In this document: one piece after another, positions 46,998 to 59,450 of the stretch | Layout of the letters: each line of letters opens with the position of its first letter | Position numbering within the stretch: position 1 is the stretch's first letter | Source of the DNA: Datura wrightii | Taxonomy: Eukaryota; Streptophyta; Magnoliopsida; Solanales; Solanaceae | Length of the DNA: 64,000 nt | Assembly (NCBI GenBank): GCA_035772735.1 | Contig: JASDFA010000002.1 | Location: 40,940,501 to 41,004,500, forward strand | Reading direction: 5' to 3' | Translations under genes and position numbers: made by a program | The notes under the pieces: model-generated | The model's database searches: none | What the model saw: only the letters and a program-made list of their open reading frames with translations | What the model was told of the DNA's origin: nothing

Positions 46998-49094
46998 CCC
47001 ACAAGGACACCATGCTGACTAGTTATCACTGAAAAGTATAATCAAGTGTTGAACTGATCTGTGACCGACAAGGTCACCAACTGACAACTAAACAAGACAC
47101 CACACGGCCATCACATGCAAACTAAAACATACACACGGCCCCACATGACCGGTACAACTAACCACAGGGAATATACAATCCGCAAGCCTCTAAGAATAAT
47201 AAGAGGGTAAGGACAGGGCCTCGGCCTACCCATACTGTACAAACAAAAAGGGAAGTAAAGCTTTAGCTGTCAAGCTCCGGTTGACAGGAGATGAAGGCTC
47301 TGTACGCTGGCTGGAACTACGAGGGATCTGCTCCTCGTCTATGAGTACCTGCAGGCAAGTAATGCAGCGCCCCATAACGGGCATTAGTACCACTGGTAGT
47401 GAGTATGCAAACAAATAACTGAAAGTGAACAATAATACTGATAGATACTGAAGTAATAGGAGACGGGCTGAGACTGACTGGAAAGAGCGTACCTTTACTG
47501 AAGAGAGTAAGAGTCATACCTGAGAACATGGCGGTCTACTTTATATCTATTAATAACTAACACAACATAGCATACAAGAACCTTACCAGCCCCCATAAGA
47601 CATAAGGTACCAACCAGCACACAATCTATATACCCCTACCCAAGTCATACCATCCACCTAGTAAGTTTGAGCATCCCGTCGGCCCCCTGGGTATGCAACT
47701 TGGGCCTGCTGGGCCCCTGACTATAGCTGGATCTGAGTCCGGAGGACTCCTAAAATCTGAAATCTGAAATCTGTAATATGAAAACCGTAATCTACACCCC
47801 GGGCACAAAAGCTCGACAAGGGGTGTGGTATAGTGCTGATCAACCTGCTATGGGGAATCTACGTGCCATCTTCGTCCGCTGGTGGACGGCATGCCACTCC
47901 GTAGAGCGACGTATCCTCTCCCTCTGGCGAGCAAGTCGACACAGCTATTAACCCTGGGGCGGTCAAGGAAGCTCTAAGGGTGCCCAACACAGAACAATCA
48001 TGTCTCCACAGATAGCAATAACCGCATGTAATATATATATATATACTGAATCTGATAATAATATTTATATTTTGGTATTTTGTTCTAAATTTCATATTGA
48101 AATATACTGAATCTGATACTAAAATATGTTGAATCTGATACTGAAATATACTGAATCTAATACTGAGATATACTGATTCTGAAATAATATTTCTGGAATA
48201 TTCTGCTAGGAATTATACTGTATTACTGAGTTTCTTGCTGAACACCGTATAATAATTCTAACATGCTTACTGAACTCATACTAAATATAACATACGGCTT
48301 CTGAAACATTCTACTGGAATTTGGACTATTTTGTTGTACTGGAACTACTAGCTTGCCGAAAGAAACTGGCTTTACATACCTCGCCTGGTGACTTTCTGAT
48401 TAACTGGCGCAGCTCAACTAATGTTCAGCTATTTCTCCCAACTGTATTCATATTCATGAAAGAATAAAATTAATTCTACTATTATTTTGGAAAGAAACCA
48501 TACTTATGGATATACCTACTGCCTATTCTTTGACTTATCGAAGAATGGCCGAAAACTCGTAATTTCTCAAAAGTCTAGAAGGGAGAAATACTCACTTTAA
48601 TGCTGGGAGTATATTAACACTAGTTTGGAGCAATTCCACTTACCTTGTCTCGATGAGATGACGATTCGTCGGCCGAATTTCACAAAACTAACTCCGTAGG
48701 AATGCTCCCTGTAGCTTTATACTTCGCTACCCGAAGTTAATTTGAGTTTGGACTATGTTTGAAAGCGTAAACAGAAGGAAATTTATGTTGAACCTTCGTC
48801 CCTCCCATGTTTCTGTTCGTTCTATGGAAATGAAAAATGAAAATGACAAAAAATAAACCGAAGTGGGGCTTTATATACTTGGACCTGAACCCCCTTTAAG
48901 TCGCATTTGTTGAATGCGATTTATAAGTCTCATTTGTCGAATGTGATTTATAAGTCGCATTTGCCTTGCGACGCTCCGACTTGGCACTTGTCCGGTCTCT
49001 CCCCGAGCCCTTTTCTCGCACGTATGACATTCTAAAACTCTTAACCAACATGCGAATAGGCGAACTAAGTGTCAAGAACTTATGGGATGTAACC
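46998..49094 (-). mobile_element. Solo LTR B', right segment with U3
   Basis: On the minus strand it starts GGTTACATCCCATAAG (49094), aligning with TGTTATACCCCGTAG of B. The right duplication is GCTAT (49095-49099) against GTTAT on the left. TATATAAA is at 48870-48877, in the same context as in B (AAGCCCCACTTCGG follows). The cassette between U3 start and TATA (48895-48974) differs wholly from that of B: three repeats built of GTCGCATTTG and AATGCGATTTAT. Confidence 0.88.
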
Positions 49095-49099
49095 GCTAT

Positions 49100-49238
49100 G
49101 ATATGATTATGTTCTATATGCTAAGTCTTCTGCTCATGTGATTGAATTAGATGTATGCTCATGCCATGGGTTGACTTGGCGTCTCTCAGAGCTCCTCGTC
49201 CCGTGTCTATGATCCGGGGGTACGTTTGGGTTGTGAAA
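49100..49238 (+). mobile_element. D2 5' LTR, terminal part
   Basis: It resumes the D2 LTR (TATGATATGATTATGTTCT also at 56425) after B' and ends TTGGGTTGTGAAA, a mutated GTGACA end, directly before the primer site. Confidence 0.85.
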
Positions 49239-49242
49239 AACT

Positions 49243-49254
49243 TGGTATCAGAGC
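49243..49254 (+). other. Primer binding site (tRNA-iMet), element D2
   Basis: TGGTATCAGAGC, intact, five bases after the LTR. Confidence 0.88.
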
Positions 49255-49439
49255 CAGGTTTGAAGTTTCCTAAGAAGTCTGAAAGCCTCATTGTTTAGAG
49301 TCTTTTTCATGGGTGTGAAGCACGCCACACTTATGACGAAGAGGCTACGAGACATTTAGGAAATGTTCCCCTCTTTCATGATCTATGTGATGTGATAAAC
49401 ATTCTTTACTCTTCTAATTCCTGTTATTCGCGCTTGAAT

Positions 49440-50551
49440 ATGATGCCTCCACGTCGAGTGAATGTCAGGATGAACAAAAATGGTGACGATCATGAGGGAG
49501 CCTTGATGGTGAGCATCAGTCAGCTCCAGCCGTTCATGAGGAGCATGCACCAGAGCCAACTGCCCACGCTGAGTTTAGTCAGTGATTTAGATGTTGGTAT
49601 AGGCTATGATAGCTCAAGTCAAGAATCAGACCCTGGCACATTATCCGCAAAATGGGAATGTGATAGCTACTAAGGTGAGAGGCTTTTTGAGGATGAGGCC
49701 TCCGGAGTTCACAGGGTCGAAGGTAGATGAGGACCCACATGACTTTATTGAGGAAATTCTTAAGATCACCCAGGTTATAGGGGTGAATAATGGGGAATGT
49801 GTTGATTTGACCTCCTATCATCTCAAGGGGGTAGCACGTATATGGTTCAAGTAATTGAGAGGTGCTAGGATAGCAGGTGCAGGCCCGATAGATTGGGATG
49901 AGTTCTACAACGCATTCATGGATCGATTTTTCCCTCAGTAGATGAGGGATATTAAGGTGGCCGATTTTGTTAATATGAAGCAGGGCAACATGTCGGTCCA
50001 GGAGTATGCCTTGGAGTTCACTCGGCTATCTAAATATGCTCTAGAGTTGATGGTGGATCAGCGGGCTCGAGTGAGCCACTTTGTGCATGGAGTAGAAGAT
50101 TACTTGGACAAGGATTGTCGGATTGCCATGCTACACTGGGACATCAACTTTCCCCATATTGTATTGCACTGCCCATAAGATGGAGTCGGTCTCTATGGGG
50201 CAGATAAAGGCCAAGAGGGGCAGGACCGATAGCTATCTGGTTTCTCAAGACAAATTAGGGGGTGGACCACGTCACCAATCCCAGCACAGGTCTATTGCCC
50301 TAGCTCCATCATTGGCTAGCACGCAGTCCAAGTTCAGAGGTGACCAGAGGAGCAGGGCTACAGGTTCAAGGGATCATGGTAGCATGCAGGTGGAGAGCAC
50401 CTTCCCAGTTTGTGCAAAGTGCGGCAAGAACCACCCCGGAAGGTGCCTGGTCGGTGCGGATGCTTGTTTTGGATGTGGAAAACCCAGAAACATGATCAAA
50501 TATTGCCCTGCAGCCAGTTCTATCACTCTAGCAGCACGAACCCCTCAGTAG
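49440..50551 (+). pseudogene. gag: Element D2 gag
   Basis: It starts MMPPRRVNVRMNKN (ATG 49440). The frame shifts near 49605, is broken by TAA at 49852 and a TAG near 49939, and shifts again before 50123. Gag core motifs survive: FLRMRPPEFTGSKVDEDP, SYHLKGVARIWFK, ADFVNMKQGNMSVQEYALEF. The nucleic-acid binding part shows CAKCGKNHPGRC and a damaged knuckle CFGCGKPRNMIKYC, in which the zinc-binding His is replaced by Asn. It is non-functional. Confidence 0.85.
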
Positions 50552-50650
50552 GGTGCATCCACTAGTTCAGCAGGCGGTCGGTGCCAAAATCGATTTTATG
50601 CCCTCGTACCCCTCCAAGGGTAGGTGGCATCGCCAGATGCGATCACAGGT

Positions 50651-53600
50651 ATGTTGCAAGTCTTTCATCTTGGTGCATATGCCTTGTTAGATCCAGGAGC
50701 TACTTTATCTTTTGTGACCCCTTATATTGCTAATAGTTTGTGAGTTAGTCCTTAAATTTTGTCAGAACCGTTCTCCCTATCCCATCCGGTCGGTGAATTA
50801 GTGGTAGCTAGGTGAGTATATAGAGGTTGCCCCATCAGTGTGTTGTATAAGGTTACCTTCGTAGACTTAGTGGAGTTAGCCATGACTGACTTTGATATCA
50901 CCTTGGGTATGGATTGGTTGTTTGCATGTTATGCTTCGGTTCGTTGTAGGACCCGTGCAATGGAATTTCAATTTCTAGGTAAGTCAGTTTTTGAATGGAA
51001 GGGTAACTCAGCTATACCAGTCGGTCAGTTTATTTCATATTTGAAGGCTAGGAAGATGATCTCTAAGGGTTACATGTACCACCTAGTTAGGTTAAGGATG
51101 TGGAGTCTGAGACCCTAAGTATTCAATCAGTTCCGGTGGTGTGCGAATATCTAGAGTTGTTTCCCGATGATTTGCAAGATGTACCTCCAGAGGGGGAAAT
51201 TGATTTCGGCATTGATCTATTACCCGATACGCAGCCTATCTCCATTACTCCCTATAGGATGGCTCCAGCCATGCTAAAAGAGTTGAAGGAACATTTGAAG
51301 GACTTTTTGGATAAGGGTTTCATTAGACCAAGAAAGTCTCCATAGGGTGCAACGGTTCTCTTTGTTCAAAAGAATGATGGATCCCTTCAGATGTGCATTG
51401 ATGATCGATAGCTTAATAAGGTCATCATCAAGAATAGGTACTGCTTACCCAGGATTGATGATTTATTTGACCAGCTACAGGGTGCCAGATGTTTCTCGAA
51501 GATAGATCTCAGGTCCGAATATCACCAACTCAGAGTTCGGGAGTGTGATGTTCCAACAACAGCCTTCAAAACCTGGTATGGCCACTATGAGTTTGTAGTT
51601 ATGTCTTTTTGACTAACCAATGCTCTTGCAGCTTTTATGGATCTTATGAACAGGGTGTTCAAGCAATATCTGGATATGTTCGTGATCGTGTTCATCGATG
51701 ATATACTTATATACTCCCGGAGTGAGGAGGAGCATGTCACTTATTTGAGAATAGTGTTGTAGACCCTCAAGGATCGTCAGCTGTATGCAAAGTTTAGCAA
51801 GTGTGAATTTTGGCTAGACTCGGTGGCATTTCTGGGTCATGTGGTATCAAGCGAAGGCATAAGGGTAGATTCCCAGAAGATTGAGGTGGTGAAGAATTGG
51901 CCCTGATCGGTAAATCCTTCAGAAATTCGGAGTTTCTTGGGATTAGCAGGCTACTACCGAAGATTTTTTGAGGGCTTTTCATCAATTGCAGCCCCCTTGA
52001 CTAGGTTGACTCAGAAAAAGGTGAAGTTCTAATGGTCGAATGCTTGTGATAAAAGGTTTCAAAAATTGAAGACCCGACTCACATCAACACTAATGTTAAC
52101 TTTACTCAAGGGTACGAATGGCTTTGTTGTATATTGTGATGCTTCGAGAGTTGGACTGGGATGTGTGTTGATGTTGCATGGGCAAGTAATAGCATATGCC
52201 TCTCAACAGTTGAAGGTTCATGAAAAGAATTACCCGACCCATGACCTCGAGTTGGTTGCGGTGGTGTTTGCATTAAAGATATGGTGGCATTACTTGTATG
52301 AGGTCCATGTGGATGTATTTACGGGTCACGAGAGCTTGCAGTATGTGTTCACAAAGAATGATCTAAACCTTCGGCAAAAGGAGGTGGTTGGAGTTGCTAA
52401 AGGACTATGACATGAGTGTCCTCTACCATCCAGGCAAGGCTAATGTGGTTTCGGATGTGCTTAGTAGGCTCTCTATGGAGAGTGTGTCCCACATGGATGA
52501 GGGAAAGAAGGAGTTGGTGAGAGATGTCCATCGACTTGCAAGGTTGGGGGTTAGATTGATCGACTCGACTAATGGCAGCGTTATTGTGCAGAATGTGTCA
52601 CAATCGTCCTTAGTGGTCAATGTCAAATCTAAGCAAGATGAGGATCCGACTTTGAGGAAGCTGAAGGAAGCAATGCTGAGTCAAAAGGTAGAGGTTTTCT
52701 CCCAAGGTATAGATGGTGTGCTACGATATCAGGGTCAGCTATATGCGGATGTTGATAATTAGAGGGTTCAGATATTTCATGAGGCACATGGTACTGGATA
52801 TTCCATCCCATCCAAGATCTACGAAGATATATCAGGATTTGCGGGAAATCTATTGGTGGGATGGTATGAAGAGGGGTATTGCAGAGTTAGTAGCCAAATG
52901 TCCAAACTGTCAGCATGTGAAGGTCGAGCATCAAAGGTGGAGAGGTGTACTTCAGGATATTTGCATTCCCACTTGGAAGTGGGTGGAGATAAATATGGAT
53001 TTCATTACAGGCCTAGTTCGCACTTTCCGACACTATGACTCCATTTGGGTGGTGGTAGACGGGGTAACTAAGGCTGCACACTTCCTACCAATCAAGACCA
53101 TGGATTTAGCAGATGATTATGCCAAGTTGTATATTCGAGATTTGGTTTGACTTCATGGAGTTTCCTTGTCTATTATTTCAGACTGAGGTACTCAGTTTAC
53201 CTCCCAATTCTAGCATTCTTTTCAAAAGGGACTTGGGACTCAAGTTAAGCTCAGTACAACCTTCCATCTACAAACAGACGGCCAGGCAGAATGAACCATT
53301 CAGACCCTCGAGGATATGTTGAGAGCATGTGTTATTGATTTCAAAGGTAGTTGGGATGATCATTTTCCCTTGATCGAATTTGCCTGTAATGACAGTTATC
53401 ACTCTAGCATCCAGATGGAACCATTCGAGGCTCTCTACGGATGAAGGTCTAGATTTTCCATTGGATGGTTTGAGGTTGGTAAGGAAGCCATGATAGGACC
53501 TGATTCGGTTCATAAGACCATGGTAAAGGTACAGTTGATAAGGGAACAGTTTAAAACCGCTTAGAGTCATCAGAAATCGTATGCTGATGTGAGGAAAAGA

Positions 53601-54051
53601 GATTTGGAGTTTGATATGGACGACTGGGTATTTCTAGAGGTATCTCCCATAAAGAGAGTCATGCGGTTTAGAAAGAAAGGGAAACGTAGTCCCCGCTATG
53701 TTGGTCCATATCGAGTTGTGAGAAGAGTTGGTAAGGTGGCGTAAGAGTTGGACTTGCCGTCGGAGTTATCTTCAGTTCATCCCGTCTTTCATGCATCACT
53801 TTTGAAAAAGTGTTTGGGTGATCAAGCCTTAGTAATCCCGGTAGACAGCATTGGGGTAAAAGACAACCTCAGTTATGAAGAAATTCCCATTAAAATCTTG
53901 GATCGTCAGGTTCGAAAGTTGGGAAACAAAGAAGTAGCTTAAGTTAAGGTTTTATGGAGAAATCAGCATGTTGAGGGAGCTACGTGGGAAGCCGAAGCAG
54001 ATATGATGGCTAAATACCCACATTTGTTCTCTAGCGGTGTAGCTCCGACTT
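50651..54051 (+). pseudogene. pol: Element D2 protease and pol
   Basis: Protease: LLDPGATLSFVTPYIA (Asp codon 50690), then stops. RT is largely in one frame from 51100, with PYRMAPAMLKELK, FSKIDLRSEYHQ and FIDD (51691-51702). It has stops near 51343, 51409, 51609, 51762, 51904 and 52030. RNase H: YCDASRVGLGCVLM (about 52132) and a substituted FTGHESLQY box. After a frame change at about 52390: LYHPGKANVVSDVLSRLS. Integrase pieces: CPNCQHVKVEHQR (about 52891), INMDFITGLV, HPVFHASLLKKCLGD and the chromodomain-like tail ILDRQVRKLGNKEVA with TWEAEADM. Each domain can be aligned with B, but dozens of lesions rule out function. Confidence 0.88.
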
Positions 54052-54297
54052 GAGGTACTAGGCTTTGCCCTAACACCCTATCTAGTTTTCATTTTAGTTC
54101 ATGTGTACAAGTTTCTTTTATGTTTATAAATGCGTATGTTAGGTATGAGGTCAGTTCAGCTATGTGGTTTTATTCGGAGGTAGTTATTCCGTGAAAGTTT
54201 CGGTTAAATGATCAGTATATAGCTATGATAAATTGTATGTTTCTTTTTGCTGCTTGTTTTGTACATTCGAGGATGACTGTTTCCAAGGGGGAGATAC
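54052..54297 (+). other. D2 3' untranslated region with decayed AGGA hairpin and polypurine tract
   Basis: ACATTCG-AGGA-TGACTGT at about 54263-54280 has lost two stem pairs relative to B. AAGGGGGAGATAC follows and abuts the 3' LTR at 54298. Confidence 0.7.
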
Positions 54298-56567
54298 TGT
54301 AATACCCCGGGAAGGCGTAAGAATAGATCCGAGAGTGGAATTTGAAAGTTCAGAAAACTGGAAAAATATTATAGGTTGGACCATGGAACGACTCGTGGTA
54401 TCAAACCACGAGTTGTTGTATTCTGTCGTTGGTTAGGGGAATGTTGTGGAGAAAACAAGTGGTATGACGACCTATTGTGAGATACAACGGGCCGTCTTTT
54501 TCAGTCGTGGTTAGGATTAGGCTAGGTGGCAGTGTGAACCATGAGAGACAGGACGACTAGTTGTGGGAAATAATGAGTCGTGGTTAGCTGTCATGGGAAG
54601 GAGTTAGGTCTTCAGGAGGCCTTCAACGGGTTGAGACCATGATTCATTGGAATTTACCACCGGTCGTGGTGAGGCTCGTGGTAAGTGGGATCAGATTTTA
54701 TAATGAGCAAACAACGGACAGTGAAACGGATTGTGGTTTTGTTGGAGGAGTTGTCCTGTATGTCCAATGGTTAAGTTCTGAAAAAAGGCATTTAGCAGTC
54801 CATACAACAAGAGACAGGATGGGCCGTTGATGGTCTCCACGACCCGTTGGTACCACACGTGGGTTCCATCCGACCAATTTTTCAGTGCAGGTTCATTAAG
54901 GGTATTTTCAACTTTTTCGCAATATAAGGCCCTAAGCTACGTTGTTTTGTGTATTTTTGAGTGTGATAAGATGGGTTAAGTCCCTATTGTATGCCCATTC
55001 CCATGCAAGAGCTTTTAAAGAGGTTTTAGGGAGATTCAAGATCTTCTTCTCAAAGTTTTCATCAATTCGTTTGTGGGTATTCAAGGAATATTGAAATCAG
55101 TCCCTTTCCAAGTATGTAAGGTCCTCAATGGGTGAATTCTTCCACACCCATGCTCCTATTCTATAATTTTATTTAAAATTTATCAAAACACTCATGGGGT
55201 TTTGTATTTGACTTATATAAAATCTAATGATTTAATTATGGGTTTTGGTGATTTGGAAATATTATCATAATCTATGGATTTTGATCATCCTTTGAGATTT
55301 AAATTGATTATAATATTATTGATTTGATTTCTAAGCAATTAAGCTCAATTATGCATACCCCATGATGAATCGATTTATGATCTATTATCCCATCGATGTT
55401 CTTTACAAGCCCATATGAATTATGTTTTAAATTAAGAATTCATTATGTTACCCATTATGATTTTATGAAATTCAAGCTATATGCATGATCTACGAGTATG
55501 TATGAATCTTATTAATAATGAATTATGTTTTTGGCTGACTCATGGGCCTCATGTCATGGCTAGTTCACATATGTACAAGTATGTTTATAATTATCATGAT
55601 TTAACTAGCCTATGAATTCATGCATGTTATACTATGAGCACTATATATGTTTTGGGAGTAGTATCGAACACCGAGTAGGTTCGGGGCTCAGGTTAAGCCC
55701 CAGATTTCATGAAATACGTGCAACCATAGGTATGTTGGGACCCCTTTCATGACTGTCCGTGGCCCAAATGGCCCTTTTTGTGGTGATATCACACTTTCAT
55801 GGTCCTACCCTTAGAAAGGTGCGGACACCCTCCCGACTAGGGTTATAAGTCGGGCTTCATGTGTACTAATGTGAGGTATGTCGGTTTAGATATTCTCCCA
55901 CTGTTCCTCATGATTTATGCATGTTAAGATTATGTATATTGACTCAAGTTATGTTAATTAATTCTCTTCTATAACGACTATCACTATGTTATTCTACGAA
56001 CGTATTGAAAACCTTAAGCCGTATGACATGTTATGATGATTTACAATACGAGCATGTTGTCCTACTCTTATGATTACTTATGGATTTTTATAAATGTTTT
56101 AAATGTCCTTTTTATTTACCTTGCATACTTAGTACATACCACATATTGACCGCATACTTTCAATGTTGTATCATTTCATGATACAGGTCCAAGTTCTCAG
56201 GTTCATCCTCACTCGTAGCTAGTTCAGCCTTTCTCTCAGCGTACTTGGTGAGTCTCATGTTTCGAGGTCTGCATGTTCACACTCTATGTTATTTCTTTCA
56301 GTTTCTGGATATTGGATTAGTTGGCGAGTTTTCCCATCAATCCACCTTTCATGTTTAGAGGTTTATCAGACTAAAAGTTGTATTCCGCTGTATTGTATTA
56401 GTATCGTACTATTCTTCCCCTTATGTTATGATATGATTATGTTCTCTATGCTAATTCTCCCGCTCATGTGATTAAATTAGATGTATGCTCATGCCATGGG
56501 TTGACTTGGGGTCTATTGGGGCTCCTCGTCCCGTGTCTACGATCCGGGTATACGTTTGGGTCGTGTA
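54298..56567 (+). mobile_element. 3' LTR of element D2
   Basis: It starts TGTAATACCCCGGG and ends GGGTCGTGTA. It is colinear with the 5' LTR after removal of B' and F. Cassette words (GACTCGTGGTATC, CCACGAGTTGTTG, GACCCGTTGG) occupy about 54370-54870. An apparent second copy of its last 100 bp directly downstream is the remainder of D1. Confidence 0.88.
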
Positions 56568-56572
56568 ATAAG

Positions 56573-56739
56573 TCTTGTATTGATTTTCCCTTTGGCTATG
56601 TTATGATTACGTTCTTTTATGTTAAATCTTCCGCTCATTTTATTGAATTAGATGCATGTTCATTCCATGGGTCGACATGGGGTCTCTCGGGGCTCTTTGT
56701 TCCGTGTCTACGATTTGGATGTACATTTGGGTCGTGATA
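56573..56739 (+). mobile_element. Solo LTR D1, right segment
   Basis: It continues D1 after the D2 duplication (ATAAG 56568-56572). It matches D2 LTR text from about 56400 onward (CTTCCGCTCAT, ATGCATGTTCATTCCATGG) and ends GGGTCGTGATA before GTGTG (56740-56744). Confidence 0.85.
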
Positions 56740-56744
56740 GTGTG

Positions 56745-57060
56745 TATCTTATCTATATTGCTATTGTTATTTCTTGTATTCCGTATACTCAATTTATGTT
56801 GTTCCATGGTGGTTTCCAATCTTTTGTTAGTATTTGGTGAAGTAGTTTTGAGTATATTTGAATTATGGTCTGCTTCTATTCCATAATACTCGGTCTTCAT
56901 TGCTTCTAGAATTGCCAAAGCTTTTGGTTCTGTAGTAGTCATATGACCTAGTTTCTCCACTTGTGCATATAGTAAATCTCATTTTGCATCCCTAGCATAT
57001 AGACAATATGATATTCCTCCCGAGTTTCCTCCTGATGCTCCATACACATTACAAACTACC
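56745..57060 (-). pseudogene. LINE-type RNase H fragment, N-terminal part
   Basis: Minus-strand residues CNVYGASGGNSGGISYCLY (about 56995-57050) match the RNase H entry motif (usually C-N-T-D-G-A-S). The first catalytic Asp appears changed to Tyr. TEPKALAILEAMK (about 56890-56930) follows. A stop interrupts the frame upstream of MEKLGHM. The C-terminal REGN box lies at 35448-35507, beyond D1. The upstream part of the source element was cut by element E at 57061. Confidence 0.55.
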
Positions 57061-59204
57061 TGTCATGATCCGAACATAGGCCCAGATCAAGACACGGGAC
57101 AAAAAACTCCGAGAGGCTCCAAGTCGACCCTTGACATGAACATAACAACTAAGAGCATACTATAAGCATATAATGATATAATAAAACATGCTTAAGAAGA
57201 ATTCTGCATACATATCAATCTAAAACAGAGTCAACAATGAATAGATGATTTCTACATAATGTCTGAAAAGCCTCTAAAATAACTGAAAAGCTTATGGGAC
57301 AACATCCCCAACTAGCTCGACAAAGACTATAACTGAAGGAACATAACAATGGATAACTGAATGTCCTCGAAGGATGAGGACTCACCAACACTGGCTAGAC
57401 AGGCCTGAGAGGAAAGCAAGACTAGTCATGCGGCTGAGAATGATCCCTTGGACCTGTATCATGAGACGATACAACATAAAGTATGTGGTCAGTACTTGCA
57501 ATGTACCAAGTATGCAAGATAAGTAAAATGGACAATTAAAAATACATAAGTATTCATAAGAATAAGACAACATGAGCTCTACAATGGGGTTTACCTGAAT
57601 ACGGGGTCTATTCGGTGCTAGACACTGCTCCCAAACACATGCACATGAGAGCTCGTATAGTAATCGTGAAATTATTCATAGAGTTCATGGCCAAGAAAAT
57701 AATAACATAATGGATCCCACTTGAAATACATGATTACCCATGAATAAGGGCCAATGAATTGGCCATGAATCATAAATCCATAAATCATGAAAACCATGCA
57801 TGCTTGTAAAACATTTATATATTTATTGTTCAAAAATCCATGAAGAGTACTTGAAGAGAATTGTAACATGAATCATAAATTATAATTTAGAATTGATAAG
57901 ATCAAAATCATAATAGAATTATAACTTTACTTTTCATGAAAACCTACATAATTGGGCATAATTAAATTAAAATTAGAATCTATGAATTTATAATCAAAAT
58001 AGAATAAAATCTGCACATAGATCATAAAACACGATTTGATACATGAAGGAAATTGACCCATAGATAGATCATAGAGAATTTCACAACAATTGGAATAAAC
58101 CCATAAGATCATGAAACTTGATTCTGGAATTAAAATCCATGGAGTTGGGAAGAATTTAGAGCATGGGAGTAAAAGGAACTTTCATTCATAGCCTTACATA
58201 CTTGGGTTGATAATCCCTTGACTTTCCTTGAAGAGTACAAGAAGATTTGAAGAGGTTGAAGAAGAATCCTAGCTCCTTTCTTGAGAGAAAATCCAACTAC
58301 TGATCTTTTGGAGAGGGTAAGGATTTAGGCTAGGTTAATCTCTTTAATATGACCTTAAGGAAGCCTAAAACGATGACATTTAGGAGTTAGAAACATAGAA
58401 GTTTACCAAACTACCCCCAAACTGCCAAAAAAAATCTGGAACTAGTAGTTCCAATGACCAACAGGACTGGTCATTGATTGCTAGGACGGCCCGTTTTGAG
58501 GTTGATTGTTTACTTGTTGTTGCTTCACCAAACTACTTATAACTTATTGCCATGAACTCCAATTGTTGCAAGGTTGGATATGTTGGAAAGAAGACTCCAA
58601 GAGATTAAATTTAAGGTGTTGAATAACCCAAAAAAAATTATAAAATGGGAGCTATGGCCATTTGAAGTTAACCCTTGTAAGAACTTATACGAACACTTAA
58701 TCTGTAAAGAGGCTTTCAACTAAACTTTGTGCTAGAGGTTCTCTATGACCTTAATTTGCATGTAATGCGCTTCTTATACTTAGGAATTGATCTTAACACC
58801 TTGTTTTCATAAATTAATTAGGCTCGAGTCTATCCATATACCTAGAACGGTTGCAAATTTAGCACGAGATTTTCAACAAACTAGCAGAATCAACGACCCA
58901 TCCAATGGGTCATGTTAACAAACAACGGACTGTTGGTCCGTCCGTTGGTTTTCCCATTCTTCCTTCAAAATTCTCTTAATATGCTTCAACAACAAAAAAC
59001 AATGACTAGTTCAATTAAGCCACGGTCCGTACAATCCTCTCGTGGGTTCTGGAAAAATTTCTGACAGCTCTTTGTTCATGAAACAACGAGCACCTCCAAC
59101 GACCCATTGGACACTACAATGAATCGTACAGAGTTCACTGTTTGGTTCTGGTATTATTTTTCTATTGCAAAGATCTGACCTAACAAACTTTCTGAGGTGT
59201 TATA
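57061..59204 (-). mobile_element. 3' LTR of element E
   Basis: Its sense start, TATAACACCTCAG (59204), follows a purine-rich stretch; its sense end is GATCATGACA (57061). U3 palindromic words include GACCCATCCAATGGGTC (about 58898) and GGACTGTTGGTCCGTCC (about 58925). Downstream text parallels 62828-64000. Confidence 0.82.
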
Positions 59205-59450
59205 TTATCTTCCTTTTGGGAACATTCATCCTCGAATGTTGGTTAAACATACTGGACGTCTGGGAAAAGAAATTGCAATCCCATATACCAAACATCTGAA
59301 GCTTAAAGATGGTAGAGTGACTGACTCCGAACTTATACATATGACTAAATTGATTCCATGAATCATACATACATGCTAAAACATGAAATGAACTGAGAGA
59401 CATGACCTAGACATGAAACTGAATAGATTACTAAGGAGGAAACTAATACA
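59205..59450 (-). other. Element E 3' untranslated region with AGGA hairpin
   Basis: In the minus sense, AACATTCG-AGGA-TGAATGTT lies at about 59217-59236, a stem with one G-T wobble. CCCAAAAGGAAGATAA then leads into the LTR. Confidence 0.65.

Larger units (their letters stand above)
37252..56567 (+). mobile_element. Element D2: complete but degenerate Ty3 retrotransposon, interrupted by B' and F
   Basis: The 5' LTR is 37252-39392 plus 49100-49238, the internal region 49239-54297, and the 3' LTR 54298-56567. The two LTRs are about equal in length once the insertion is removed. The target duplication is ATAAT (37247-37251) and ATAAG (56568-56572), one mismatch. Gag, protease, RT, RNase H and integrase are all recognisable. 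Many stops and frameshifts make it much older than B. Confidence 0.88.

Noticed and set aside
48897..48975. CRISPR-like short repeats (AATGCGATTTATAAGTC, three copies)
   Set aside because: Copies are contiguous and imperfect, lie in an LTR promoter region, and the sequence is plainly plant; there are no spacers or cas genes.
56468..56739. Apparent tandem duplication of about 170 bp with two similar ORFs
   Set aside because: The second copy is the tail of solo LTR D1, which resumes after D2; the similarity is between two D-family LTR ends.
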